A DNA stretch of 46,565 nt from Jiangella asiatica. Its GTDB lineage: Bacteria; Actinomycetota; Actinomycetes; Jiangellales; Jiangellaceae. This document shows, piece after piece, positions 1 to 8,854 of the stretch; position 1 is the first letter of the stretch; every line of letters begins with the position of its first letter. The translations under genes and the position numbers were made by a program. The stretch lies in assembly GCF_004349065.1 (NCBI RefSeq), contig NZ_SMKZ01000053.1, positions 1 through 46,565 on the forward strand, read 5' to 3'. The notes under the pieces were generated by a model. It was not told the DNA's origin, did no database searches, and saw nothing but the letters and a program-made list of their open reading frames with translations.

Positions 1-2
1 GT

Positions 3-1106
3 TCAGTGGTCATCGGGGTCCTGCCGGTGCGGGCGCGCCGATCGTGGCCAGGATGGCGCCCAACGCCCGGCGGGCCGCGGCGACGTCGTCGTCGGTGATG
101 TCGGGGCGCACGGCGAACCGCGCCCGCCGGTACAGGTGCAGCAGCGTCGCGGGGGCGGCGTCGTCGGCGTGGGCGTCGGCGAGCCGGACGGGTTGGGCGC
201 GTCGGTGGACGGCGGCGGCAGCGGAGCGCCGGCCGGACCGGGGCCCGGGGTCGGCGTCGGGAAGCCGGTGCCGGAGTCGTAGGCCTCGATCCACGACATC
301 ACCCGGTCGACGTAGGCGGTCGAGGGGTTGTAGCGGTACAAGGCCGCCCGCAGCCCTGCCTCGGTCGACAGGTCGTGGCCGCCGGCGCACAGGTACCCGG
401 CCGCGGCCAGGGTGGCGTCGAAGAGGTTGTGCGGGTCGACGACGCCGTCGCCGTTGCCGTCGGCGCCGAACGCCTTCCACGTGCCGGGAATGAATTGCAT
501 TGGCCCGACCGCGCGGTCCCAGGCGGTGTCGCCGTCCCAGCGGCCGCCATCGCTGTCGCCGATGCTGGCGAAGCCGTTGCCGTCGAGCGCGGGGCCGATG
601 ATGCGCGGCTGGACCTCGCCCGTGGCCGCGACCTGGCCGCCGTTGGCGTGGTTGGACTCGATTTTGCCGATGCCGGCCAGGATCTCCCAGCGGATACCGC
701 AAGCGGGGTTCTCCAGCGACATCCGCGAGGCGGCGCTCTGGTAGGCCTGCAGTACCAGGCTCGGGATGCCCAGGCCGCCGGCCAGCGTCGGCGAGCCGAG
801 CGGGTTGGTGGCCGGCGAACCGACGACGAAGCCGGAGGCGGTCGACTGGTCGTCGACGACGACCGTCACCGAGGCCTGCCCGTCGAAGGAGCCACCGACG
901 ATCGAGTCGCCACGGTTGGCGAACGTGTCCGATCCCTCGTCGTCCGGATACTCAGAGGACGAGACGAGCTCCGCCGGACCTGGCAAGCCCGCCGCGCCAC
1001 CCAAGCACAGGACCCCCGAACAGGCCACGACAGCGCCAGCGGCTCGGAACACAGGTCGCAACGCGGACTCCGTTCTCACGACGTCCCCACGAGCCTCGCA
1101 TGCCAT
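3..1106 (-). CDS. Secreted lytic murein transglycosylase (MltB/SLT-2 type), probable C-terminal frameshift
   Basis: Predicted to cleave the glycan strands of peptidoglycan outside the membrane. A hydrophobic export segment lies at about residues 18-42. The catalytic domain (about 130-285) has the GKIES stretch with the likely catalytic Glu, the GPMQFIPGTW motif, and a DGNGDGVVDP loop like the calcium-binding EF-hand of Slt35/MltB. A Pro/Thr/Gly linker follows. After about residue 310 the frame turns into Cys/Arg/Pro-rich text typical of a wrong frame. The frame that stops at 10-12 instead gives an ordinary helical tail (YRRARFAVRPDITDDDV onward), so a one-base indel near 145-215 is likely, either real or a base-calling error in GC-rich repeats. 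ATG start at 1106. Function is sure at family level; the true C-terminus is uncertain. Confidence 0.8.
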   Translation of the reverse strand: MACEARGDVVRTESALRPVFRAAGAVVACSGVLCLGGAAGLPGPAELVSSSEYPDDEGSDTFANRGDSIVGGSFDGQASVTVVVDDQSTASGFVVGSPATNPLGSPTLAGGLGIPSLVLQAYQSAASRMSLENPACGIRWEILAGIGKIESNHANGGQVAATGEVQPRIIGPALDGNGFASIGDSDGGRWDGDTAWDRAVGPMQFIPGTWKAFGADGNGDGVVDPHNLFDATLAAAGYLCAGGHDLSTEAGLRAALYRYNPSTAYVDRVMSWIEAYDSGTGFPTPTPGPGPAGAPLPPPSTDAPNPSGSPTPTPTTPPPRRCCTCTGGRGSPCAPTSPTTTSPRPAGRWAPSWPRSARPHRQDPDDH

Positions 1107-1168
1107 CGTCCGATCGGTCTACCCCGTGCGGCAAACAGATGACCAACGGTGTGGTTAACACGGACGAC

Positions 1169-1184
1169 CCGGCGCTGACGCCGG
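1169..1184. terminator. Short GC hairpin downstream of polA
   Basis: CCGGCG-CTGA-CGCCGG forms a perfect 6-bp stem with a tetraloop, about 40 bases past the polA stop in the gap before the transglycosylase. There is no T tract, so termination is only a guess. Confidence 0.35.
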
Positions 1185-1222
1185 AGTGACCGCCGGCCCC
1201 GCGCGACGGATCGGCACGCAGG

Positions 1223-3910
1223 TCAGTGACCGGCGTCCTGCCAGGTGCGGCCCAGGCCGATGGAGACGTCGAGCGGCACCCGCAGCGGATAGGCGGCACC
1301 CATCTCGCGCCGCACCAACTCGATCACCTGGTCCCGCTCGCCCGGCGCGACCTCGAGCACCAGTTCGTCATGGACCTGCAGCAGCGTGCGCGACCCCAGC
1401 TTCTCGGCCGCGAGCGCCCGCTCGACCCGGAGCATCGCGACCTTGATGATGTCGGCCGCCGAGCCCTGGATGGGTGCGTTGAGCGCCATCCGCTCGGCCA
1501 TCTCGCGCCGCTGGCGGTTGTCGCTGGTGAGGTCGGGCAGGTAGCGCCGGCGGCCTAGCATGGTCTCGGTCCAGCCGACCATGCGCGCCCGCTCGACCAC
1601 CTCACTGAGGTAGTCCCGGACCCCACCGAACGTCTCGAAGTACTCGTCCATGAGGGTCTGCGCCTCGGCGACGGGGATGTTGAGCTGACGCGACAGCCCG
1701 TAGGAGGACAGCCCGTACGCCAGGCCGTAGTTCATCGCCTTGATCTTGGCCCGCTGGCCGCCGCTCACCTCCTCGGCCGGGACGTCGAACACGCGCGAGG
1801 CCGTCACGGAATGGAAGTCCATGCCGGAGGCGAACGCGTCGATGAGCTCCTGGTCGTCGGACAGGTGCGCCATGATGCGCATCTCGATCTGGCTGTAGTC
1901 GGCGCTCAGCAGCGTCTCGTAGCCATCGCCGACGACGAACGCGGCACGGATACGCCGGCCCTCGTCGGTGCGGATGGGGATGTTCTGCAGGTTGGGGTCG
2001 GCCGACGACAGCCGGCCGGTGGCGGCGATCGTCTGCGCGAACGTGGTGTGAATGCGGCCGTCGTCGGAGACGGAGTTGAGTAGTCCCTCGACGGTGACCC
2101 GCAGCTTCGAGGCGTCGCGGTGACGCAACAGTGCCTCGAGGAAGGGGTGCTCCGTCTTCGCGTAGAGCTCGGCCAGCGACTCCGCGTCAGTGGTGTAGCC
2201 GGTCTTGATGCGCTTGGTCTTGGGTAGCGCGAGGTCGTCGAAGAGCACCGCCTGCAGCTGCTTGGGCGAGCCGAGGTTGACGTCACGCCGGCCGATGGCG
2301 TCGTAGGCGTCGTCGGCGGCCTGCGCGACGTTGCCGCCGAAGGACGACTCCAGCTCGTGCAGATGGTCGACGTCGACGGCGATGCCGGCACGCTCCATCG
2401 ACGCGAGCACCTGGACCAGGGGCAGCTCGACCTCGTCGAGCAGGGTGCGACCGCCCTTCTTGTCCAGCTCGGCCTCCAGCGCGGCGGCGAGGTCGAGCAC
2501 GGCGCGGGCGCGCACGGTCTCGTCGGTGCCCAGCTGCTCCTCGTCGCCGCCGTCGAGGGACAGCTGGACCTCGGCACCGGCGGCCTCGGCGCGCAGCTCG
2601 CGGCCCAGGAACCGCAGCACGAGGTCCGCGAGGTCGTACGAGCGCTGGCCGGGCAGCGCCAGGAACGCGGTGAGCTCGGTGTCGGCGGACAACCCGCGCA
2701 GCTCCCAGCCCCGGGCGGCCAGCGCGTGCATGGGGCCCTTGGCGTCGTGCATGACCTTGCCGCGCTCGGGGTCGGCCAGCCAGGCCGCGACCGCGGCGTC
2801 GTCCTCCGGCGTCAGCCGGGACGGCTCGAACCACCCGCCGGCGCCGTCGGTGGTGGCGACGGCCAGCTCGGTGATCTCGCCGGTGCCGCGGCCCCAGGTG
2901 CCGCGGACGGACACGCCGGCCCGCTCGGCGCCGAGGTGCTCGGCCAGCCACCCGGCGACCTCGCCGGGCTCCAGGTGGACCGCGTCGATCTCGAAGCCCT
3001 CCTCGGCCTCGGGCTCGCCGGCCTCCAGGTACTCGTACAACCGGTCGCGCAGCACCCGGAACTGCAAGGTGTCGAAGAGCTGGTGCACCGCCTCGCGGTC
3101 CCACGTCTGGCGGGCCAGCTGGTCGAGGTGGACCTCCAGCGGCACGTCCCGGACCAGCTCGGTGAGCTGCCGGTTGGTCATGACCTGGCCGAGGTGGGCG
3201 CGCAGCGCGTCGCCGGCCTTGCCCTTGACCTCGTCGGCCCTGGCCACCAGCTCGTCGAGGGTGCCGAACTCGGCGACCCACTTGACCGCGGTCTTCTCCC
3301 CCACGCTCGGGATGTTGGGGAGGTTGTCCGACGGGTCGCCGCGCAGCGCCGCGAAGTCGGGGTACTGAGCCGGGGTCAGACCGTACTTCTCCTGCACGGC
3401 CTCGGGCGTCATGCGCGACAGGTCGGACACGCCGCGGCGCGGGTACAGCACGGTGACGTGGTCGCTGACCAGCTGGAAGGCGTCGCGGTCACCGGTACAG
3501 ATGGAGACGTCGAGGCCGTCGCGCTCGGCCTGCGTGGCCAGCGTGGCGATGATGTCGTCGGCCTCGTACCCCTCCTTCTCCACATACGGGATGCGCAGCG
3601 CCGTCAGCACCTCCTTGACCAGGTCGAGCTGGCCGCTGAACTCCTCCGGGGACTTGCTGCGGTTGGCCTTGTACTCCGGAAACCTCTCGCTGCGGAACGT
3701 CTTGCGCGAGACGTCGAAGGCGACCGCGACGTGCGAGGGCTGCTCGTCGCGCAGCACGTTGATGAGCATGGACGTGAAGCCGTACACGCCCTCGGTGTGC
3801 TGACCGGTGGTGGTGACCAGGTTCGCGTCTTTCAACGCATAGAACGCCCGGTAGGCCAGCGAGTGACCGTCGAGGAGCAAGAGGCGGGAGGGGTTAGCAG
3901 CTTCGACCAC
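1223..3910 (-). CDS. polA: DNA polymerase I
   Basis: Gap-filling and repair polymerase, 895 aa, a normal length. Residues 1-290 are the 5'-3' exonuclease/FLAP domain, beginning LLLLDGHSLAYRAFYAL. The middle (about 300-480) is the 3'-5' exonuclease fold without the acidic metal ligands: no DxE at exo I, and the exo II stretch reads HDAKGPMHAL where E. coli has an Asp. The polymerase domain shows motif A (SADYSQIEMR, about residue 667) and motif C (VHDELVLEV, about 849). Proofreading is therefore predicted absent, as is usual in actinobacterial Pol I. The start is GTG at 3910 with only a weak ribosome site (TAGGGT), and it diverges from the thioesterase gene. Confidence 0.97.
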   Translation of the reverse strand: MVEAANPSRLLLLDGHSLAYRAFYALKDANLVTTTGQHTEGVYGFTSMLINVLRDEQPSHVAVAFDVSRKTFRSERFPEYKANRSKSPEEFSGQLDLVKEVLTALRIPYVEKEGYEADDIIATLATQAERDGLDVSICTGDRDAFQLVSDHVTVLYPRRGVSDLSRMTPEAVQEKYGLTPAQYPDFAALRGDPSDNLPNIPSVGEKTAVKWVAEFGTLDELVARADEVKGKAGDALRAHLGQVMTNRQLTELVRDVPLEVHLDQLARQTWDREAVHQLFDTLQFRVLRDRLYEYLEAGEPEAEEGFEIDAVHLEPGEVAGWLAEHLGAERAGVSVRGTWGRGTGEITELAVATTDGAGGWFEPSRLTPEDDAAVAAWLADPERGKVMHDAKGPMHALAARGWELRGLSADTELTAFLALPGQRSYDLADLVLRFLGRELRAEAAGAEVQLSLDGGDEEQLGTDETVRARAVLDLAAALEAELDKKGGRTLLDEVELPLVQVLASMERAGIAVDVDHLHELESSFGGNVAQAADDAYDAIGRRDVNLGSPKQLQAVLFDDLALPKTKRIKTGYTTDAESLAELYAKTEHPFLEALLRHRDASKLRVTVEGLLNSVSDDGRIHTTFAQTIAATGRLSSADPNLQNIPIRTDEGRRIRAAFVVGDGYETLLSADYSQIEMRIMAHLSDDQELIDAFASGMDFHSVTASRVFDVPAEEVSGGQRAKIKAMNYGLAYGLSSYGLSRQLNIPVAEAQTLMDEYFETFGGVRDYLSEVVERARMVGWTETMLGRRRYLPDLTSDNRQRREMAERMALNAPIQGSAADIIKVAMLRVERALAAEKLGSRTLLQVHDELVLEVAPGERDQVIELVRREMGAAYPLRVPLDVSIGLGRTWQDAGH

Positions 3911-3996
3911 GCGGCAACCCTAGTCGCCGGGTCCGACATTGTCTCAGGGGTCGGCGCGGTCCATCGCGGCCGGGCCCCGCGATATCGTCAGCAGCC

Positions 3997-4440
3997 ATGA
4001 CCGAACAGGCGCGTGACGGCTCTCCCGACGACGGCGGACGCCCCGAGCTCGCGGCCGTGCCGAAGGCCGCCCTGGACGACCGGATGGGCATCGAGTACCT
4101 CGAGGTCGGTCCGGACCGGGTGGTCGCGCGGATGCCGGTCGAGGGCAACACCCAGCCGTTCGGGCTACTGCACGGCGGCGCCTCGTGCGTACTCGCCGAG
4201 AGCGTCGGCTCCGTCGCGGCCAACCTGCACGGCCAGCCCGATCGCTACGCCGTCGGCGTCGACATCAACGCCACCCACCATCGCGGCGTTCGCTCCGGCC
4301 ACGTCACCGCGGTGGCCACGCCCGCCCACTTGGGCCGCAGCTCGGCGAGCTACGAGATCGTCATCGCCGACGACGACGGCCGCCGCGTGTGCACCGCGCG
4401 CCTCACCTGCTTCCTGGTACCGATCGCCGGCGACCGCTGA
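3997..4440 (+). CDS. Hotdog-fold acyl-CoA thioesterase (PaaI/MenI-like)
   Basis: A 147-aa single-domain hotdog protein. It has the HGGASCVLAES segment of the PaaI/4-hydroxybenzoyl-CoA thioesterase group, with the catalytic acid on the long helix, then VGVDINATHHRGVRSG and a final beta strand CTARLTCFLV. It should hydrolyse an acyl-CoA (aryl- or DHNA-CoA) in the cytoplasm; the substrate cannot be read from the sequence. The start is ATG at 3997 with no visible ribosome site, so translation may be leaderless. The DUF554 gene follows after 7 bases and is probably coupled to it. Confidence 0.88.
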   Translation: MTEQARDGSPDDGGRPELAAVPKAALDDRMGIEYLEVGPDRVVARMPVEGNTQPFGLLHGGASCVLAESVGSVAANLHGQPDRYAVGVDINATHHRGVRSGHVTAVATPAHLGRSSASYEIVIADDDGRRVCTARLTCFLVPIAGDR

Positions 4441-4447
4441 CCGGCGC

Positions 4448-5197
4448 ATGTTCCCAGGCTTCGGAACGGTCCTCAACGTCGTCACGGTTATCGCGGGCTC
4501 GGGCGTCGGGCTGCTCGTCGGGCACCGGCTGCCGCCGCGCACTCGCGACGTCGTCACCGATGCGCTCGGGCTGGTCACCCTGCTGATCGCGGCGACGTCG
4601 GCGGCCGCGGTGCTGGACGCCGGGTTCGCCGCGGAGGTGGGCGACTCCGCGACGGTGCTGATCGTGCTGGGCGCGCTGCTGATCGGCGGCATCGCCGGGT
4701 CGCTGCTGCGGGTGGAGGCGCGGCTGGAAGGCGTCGGGTCCGGGCTGCAGCGCCGGCTTTCCGGCGACGGCGACGGCGAGGCGCGGCGCCGGTTCGTCGA
4801 GGGCTTCGTCACCACGTCGCTGCTGTTCTGCGTCGGGCCGCTGACCATCCTCGGCTCGCTGTCGGACGGCATGGGCTTGGGCTACGACCAGCTGGCGCTC
4901 AAGGCGACCATGGACGGCTTCGCCGCGGTCGCGTTCGCCGCCTCGCTGGGCTGGGGCGTCATGGCCTCCGCGATCGCCGTTGCCGTGGTGCAGGGCGCGC
5001 TCACCGTCGTCGGCGTGATCGCCGGCAGCCTGCTCGGCGACGCGTATGTGGCCGCCATCACGGCAACGGGCGGGCTGCTGCTCGTCGGTGTCGCGCTGCG
5101 GCTGTTGCGGATGAAGCCGCTTCCGGTCGGCGACCTGCTGCCGGCCCTCGTCGTCGCGCCGATTCTCGTCAGCATTGTCGCGGCAATTCGGTCCTGA
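4448..5197 (+). CDS. DUF554 (YqgA-type) integral membrane protein
   Basis: A 249-aa protein of hydrophobic helices separated by short charged loops: residues about 5-25, 35-52, 57-80, a loop with charged residues, then four more helices to the end. The GTVLNVVTVIAGSGVG start and the GSLSDGMGLG and KATMDGFAAVAFAASLGWG stretches match DUF554, whose function is unknown (putative transporter). The open frame runs further upstream inside the thioesterase gene, but ATG 4448 begins the conserved N-terminus and lies 7 bases after the thioesterase stop. Confidence 0.88.
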   Translation: MFPGFGTVLNVVTVIAGSGVGLLVGHRLPPRTRDVVTDALGLVTLLIAATSAAAVLDAGFAAEVGDSATVLIVLGALLIGGIAGSLLRVEARLEGVGSGLQRRLSGDGDGEARRRFVEGFVTTSLLFCVGPLTILGSLSDGMGLGYDQLALKATMDGFAAVAFAASLGWGVMASAIAVAVVQGALTVVGVIAGSLLGDAYVAAITATGGLLLVGVALRLLRMKPLPVGDLLPALVVAPILVSIVAAIRS

Positions 5198-5303
5198 CCG
5201 GCTGCAACGCACAAACGTTACCAACTGGTATCGGTCCGAGAACGGCGCCTCCGTGGCGCGGGAGACGTCCAGGAAGAGAGTTATGCTCCGGCATCGGACG
5301 TCT

Positions 5304-5317
5304 GACGGTCGACCGTC
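5304..5317. promoter_or_regulatory. Perfect 14-bp palindrome in the liv operon leader
   Basis: GACGGTCGACCGTC is self-complementary. It lies 64 bases before the livH start, in the 184-base leader. It may be a dimeric regulator site or a small hairpin. No partner copy was seen elsewhere in the window. Confidence 0.35.
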
Positions 5318-5381
5318 GATCTGGCGCGTGCACGACACACGCATCCGGGTCAGCGGCCCTGGAGCGGGAGGTACACCACAC

Positions 5382-6749
5382 GTGCAGAAGCTGGCCAGAT
5401 ATCTGGGAGCGCTTCTCGCTGTCCTGGCCACCGTCCTGCTCGTAGCACCGGTGGCGGGAGCCCAGGGCACGGGCGAGACGATCCACGGCACCCTGGAGTT
5501 CCAGGACGCGCCGGTGCAGGGGGTCACCATCACGGTCACCTCCGCCGACGGCGAGGAGATCGGCACCGCGCAGACCGCCGCGGACGGCACCTGGGAGGTC
5601 CCGGTGCCCGGTCCCGGCGATTACACCGTCGTCCTCGACGCCGCCACGCTGCCGTCCACCGCGCCGGGAGTCGTCCGCGACACCATCGAGACGACGGTCA
5701 ACCCGCAGCAGCGCAAGGTGGTGCTGTTCCGCGTCGGCACGCCGGAGGGCGACGGCGAGCCGTCACCGGGCGAGACCTCCACGCCCACCGACGACGAGGA
5801 CGAGTCGGTCACCGGGACGGAGTCCGGCGGCGCGGAGTCCGAGGCCGGCGAGGACGTCACCGTCACGTCGGGCAACAACCAGCTGCTCCAGCTGTTCGTC
5901 AGCGGCCTGCGGTTCGGGCTGATCCTCGGCCTGGCCGGGCTGGGCCTGTCGCTGGTGTTCGGCACCACCGGGCTCACCAACTTCGCGCACGGCGAACTCA
6001 TCGTCTTCGGCGCGGTGGCCGCCCTGCTGCTCAACCAGGCCGGCATGCCGGTCCTGGTGGCGGCGCTGCTGGCCACGGTGCTCAGCGCCGTGTTCGGATG
6101 GGGGCAGGACCGCGGCTTCTGGAGACCGCTGCGCAAGAAACCCACCGGGCTGATCGCGCTGATGATCATTTCGATCGGCGTATCACTGTTCCTGCGGTAC
6201 CTGACGCAGTTCATCATCGGCGGCGGCCGGGAGACGTACGACGAGTACACCTTCCAGAGCCCCATCTCGATCGGGCCGGCCAGCATCACGGTCCGCGACC
6301 TGGTGATCATGGGCATCTGCGTAGCCCTGCTCGCGGCGGTGGCCCTCGCGCTCACCCGCACCCGGATCGGCAAGGCCACCCGGGCGGTCGCCGACAACCC
6401 CGCCCTGGCCGCGGCCTCGGGCATCAACGTCGACCGCGTCATCACCGTGGTGTGGACCGTCGGCACCGGGCTGGCCGGACTATCCGGGATCTTCTTCGGC
6501 ATGATCCAGGGCGTCGACTACCTCATGGGCATGCGCATCCTGTTGCTGGTGTTCGCCGCCACCATCCTCGGCGGTCTCGGCACGGCCTGGGGCGCCATGG
6601 TCGGCGCGCTGGTGGTCGGCATCTTCATCGAGATGTCGGCGTACGTGGTCCCCTCGGAACTCAAGACGGCCGGTGTTCTGGTCGTGCTCATCCTGATCCT
6701 GCTCGTGCGGCCACAGGGCATCCTGGGCCGGCGAGAGCGGATCGGCTGA
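5382..6749 (+). CDS. livH: LivH-type ABC permease with N-terminal signal peptide and carboxypeptidase-regulatory-like domain
   Basis: First permease of a branched-chain amino-acid-type ABC importer, 455 aa where LivH is usually about 290. The chosen start is GTG 5382, preceded by GGGAGG ten bases upstream; the frame is open further back but encodes no plausible protein there. Residues 1-27 are a signal peptide (cleavage near VAGA/QG). About 32-118 is a beta domain (GTLEFQDAPVQGVTITV, DGTWEVPVPGPGDYTV) like carboxypeptidase regulatory or Cna-B folds. About 120-160 is an acidic Ser/Thr linker. The permease with GLTNFAHGELIVFGA fills 165-455. The domain would sit outside the cell next to the binding-protein docking face. 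It heads livHMGF. Confidence 0.9.
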   Translation: MQKLARYLGALLAVLATVLLVAPVAGAQGTGETIHGTLEFQDAPVQGVTITVTSADGEEIGTAQTAADGTWEVPVPGPGDYTVVLDAATLPSTAPGVVRDTIETTVNPQQRKVVLFRVGTPEGDGEPSPGETSTPTDDEDESVTGTESGGAESEAGEDVTVTSGNNQLLQLFVSGLRFGLILGLAGLGLSLVFGTTGLTNFAHGELIVFGAVAALLLNQAGMPVLVAALLATVLSAVFGWGQDRGFWRPLRKKPTGLIALMIISIGVSLFLRYLTQFIIGGGRETYDEYTFQSPISIGPASITVRDLVIMGICVALLAAVALALTRTRIGKATRAVADNPALAAASGINVDRVITVVWTVGTGLAGLSGIFFGMIQGVDYLMGMRILLLVFAATILGGLGTAWGAMVGALVVGIFIEMSAYVVPSELKTAGVLVVLILILLVRPQGILGRRERIG

Positions 6750-6768
6750 GGCGGAAGGAGCTACGACC

Positions 6769-7758
6769 ATGGACTGGGGCAGCATCTTCGAGCTCTCGAT
6801 CCGCGAGCTGATCGGTGTCCAGGCGATCGTCTTCGCCCTCGCCGCCATCGGGATCAACATCCAGTTCGGCTACACCGGACTGCTCAACTTCGGCCAGGCC
6901 GCCTTCGCCGCGGTCGGCGGGTACGGTGTCGCCGTCATCGTCACCACCTACGAGATGTCGTTCTGGCTCGGCATAGTCGTCGCCATCGGCGCGGCCGTCG
7001 TGCTCGCGCTGCTGCTTGGCGTGCCGACGCTGCGACTGCGCGCGGACTACCTGGCCATCGTCACCATCGCCGCGTCCGAGATCGTGCGGCTGGTCGGCCG
7101 GTCTGCGTGGGGCCGCGACGTCTTCGGCGGCTCCGACGGGATCACCGGGTTCAGCGACACCTTCTACGACCTCAACCCGTTCACCGAGCCGCTGGAGTTC
7201 GGACCCTTCGAGTTCCGCGAACGCATCCTCTGGGTGATGGCCGTGGGCTGGGGCCTCGTGGCGTTGTGCACCCTGATGGTGTGGCTGCTCATGCGCAGCC
7301 CGTGGGGGCGCGTCCTCAAGGCCATCCGCGAGGACGAGGACGCCGTGCGCAGCCTCGGCAAGAACGTCTACGGGTACAAGATGCAGTCGCTGGTCATGGG
7401 CGGTGTCATCGGCGCGCTCGCCGGCATCGTCTACTCGCTGTTCCAGGGCGCTATGCAGCCGGACGTGTACGCCACGAACTTCACGTTCTTCGCCTACGCG
7501 ATCCTGATCCTGGGTGGGGCGGCGACGGTGTTCGGCCCGGTCCTGGGCGCGGCGATCGTCTGGTTCGCGTTCCAGTTCATCGACCTGACGCTGCGGGCGG
7601 CCATCACCAATGAGTACATACCGGACTGGCTGATGAACCAGAACGACACAGGAGCCGTACGATTCATGTTGACGGGAGTCGTACTGGTGCTGCTGCTCGT
7701 GTTCCGCCCGCAAGGCATCCTCGGCGACCGGAGGGAGATCGCGCTCGATGCCCGATGA
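6769..7758 (+). CDS. livM: LivM-type ABC permease
   Basis: Second membrane subunit, 329 aa with 8-10 hydrophobic helices. It carries the typical GYTGLLNFGQAAFAAVGGY and the coupling segment MRSPWGRVLKAIREDE that contacts the ATPases, and ends in the family's VFRPQGILG. GGAAGGAG-like ribosome site 10 bases before ATG. Its end overlaps livG by 11 bases, so the two are translationally coupled. Confidence 0.95.
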   Translation: MDWGSIFELSIRELIGVQAIVFALAAIGINIQFGYTGLLNFGQAAFAAVGGYGVAVIVTTYEMSFWLGIVVAIGAAVVLALLLGVPTLRLRADYLAIVTIAASEIVRLVGRSAWGRDVFGGSDGITGFSDTFYDLNPFTEPLEFGPFEFRERILWVMAVGWGLVALCTLMVWLLMRSPWGRVLKAIREDEDAVRSLGKNVYGYKMQSLVMGGVIGALAGIVYSLFQGAMQPDVYATNFTFFAYAILILGGAATVFGPVLGAAIVWFAFQFIDLTLRAAITNEYIPDWLMNQNDTGAVRFMLTGVVLVLLLVFRPQGILGDRREIALDAR

Positions 7759-8854
7759 CACCATGGGAGGCCTGTCGGTCCGGCGCGAACGGGCGCTGGC
7801 CGCGCTGGCCGACGTGCCACGTGAGCCGGGTGCGAAGAAGGCCGATCCGATCCTCGTCGCCGACGACGTCAAGCGGCAGTTCGGCGGCCTGCTGGCCGTC
7901 GACGTCGACCACGTCGAGATCCAGCGCGGGTCGATCACCGCACTGATCGGGCCCAACGGCGCCGGCAAGACGACGTTCTTCAACCTGCTCACCGGGTTCG
8001 ACCGGGCCAACAACGGCTCCTGGTCGTTCAACGGCAGGTCGCTGCACGGCACGCCGCCCTACCGCGTCGCCCGCATCGGCATGGTCCGCACGTTCCAACT
8101 GACCAAGGCGCTGTCCAAGCTGACGGTCATCGAGAACATGCGGCTGGGCGCCACCGGGCAGCGGGGCGAGAGCTTCTGGCGGGCGATGTTCCCGGCTCTG
8201 TGGCGCTCGCAGGAGGACGACATCACCGAGCGGGCCGAGGACCTGCTGCGCCGGTTCAAGCTCGACACCAAGCGCGACGACTTCGCGGGGTCGCTCTCCG
8301 GCGGCCAGCGCAAGCTGCTGGAGATGGCTCGTGCGCTCATGGTCCAGCCGGAGCTGGTGATGCTCGACGAGCCGATGGCCGGCGTCAACCCCGCGCTCAC
8401 CGAGTCGCTGCTCGAGCACGTCAAGGACCTGCGCGAGCAGGGAATGACGGTGTTGTTCGTCGAGCACGACATGGACATGGTCCGCGACATCGCCGACTGG
8501 GTCATCGTCATGGGCCAGGGCAAGATCCTGGCCGAGGGGCCGCCGGAGGCGGTCATGTCCGACCACAAGGTCATCGACGCCTACCTCGGCGCCCACCACG
8601 ACCAGTCGCTGGCCGAGCTGGAGGAACAGCTCGAGGGCGGCGCATTGGCCGAGGAAGTCGCGGCGGAGCTGGGACAGGAAGGGGCCGCGGCGGACGACGA
8701 GGCACCGACGGCGAAGGCCGACACGACACCGCCTGGGACGACGGAGGACGAGGCACCCACGACGACGGAGGGCGACGGCGCGCAAACCGCCGACGTGACC
8801 GCCGAAGCCGCAGGGGCGGCGCGGAACAACGGCGACGACAAGGGCGGGCGATGA
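7748..8854 (+). CDS. livG: LivG-type ABC ATPase with long acidic C-terminal tail
   Basis: Nucleotide-binding subunit of the importer. Walker A is GPNGAGKTTFFN, the signature is LSGGQRKLLEMARALM, Walker B is LVMLDEPMAGVNP, and the switch His is in VEHDMDM. At 368 aa it exceeds the usual 250-300: about 35 residues precede the core and about 80 residues rich in Glu, Ala, Thr and Asp follow it. The tail is low complexity and its role is unknown. The start at 7748 overlaps livM, and the stop overlaps livF by ATGA. Confidence 0.94.
   Translation: MPDDTMGGLSVRRERALAALADVPREPGAKKADPILVADDVKRQFGGLLAVDVDHVEIQRGSITALIGPNGAGKTTFFNLLTGFDRANNGSWSFNGRSLHGTPPYRVARIGMVRTFQLTKALSKLTVIENMRLGATGQRGESFWRAMFPALWRSQEDDITERAEDLLRRFKLDTKRDDFAGSLSGGQRKLLEMARALMVQPELVMLDEPMAGVNPALTESLLEHVKDLREQGMTVLFVEHDMDMVRDIADWVIVMGQGKILAEGPPEAVMSDHKVIDAYLGAHHDQSLAELEEQLEGGALAEEVAAELGQEGAAADDEAPTAKADTTPPGTTEDEAPTTTEGDGAQTADVTAEAAGAARNNGDDKGGR

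Noticed and set aside
2357-4000. 547-codon open frame antisense to polA, and similar long antisense frames across the window
   Set aside because: They are Gly/Ala/Arg/Val-rich mirror frames of GC-rich genes. The sense frames have full protein families and motifs.
4013-5197. Extended 394-codon DUF554 frame
   Set aside because: The first 145 codons lie inside the thioesterase gene in another frame; the conserved N-terminus begins at 4448.
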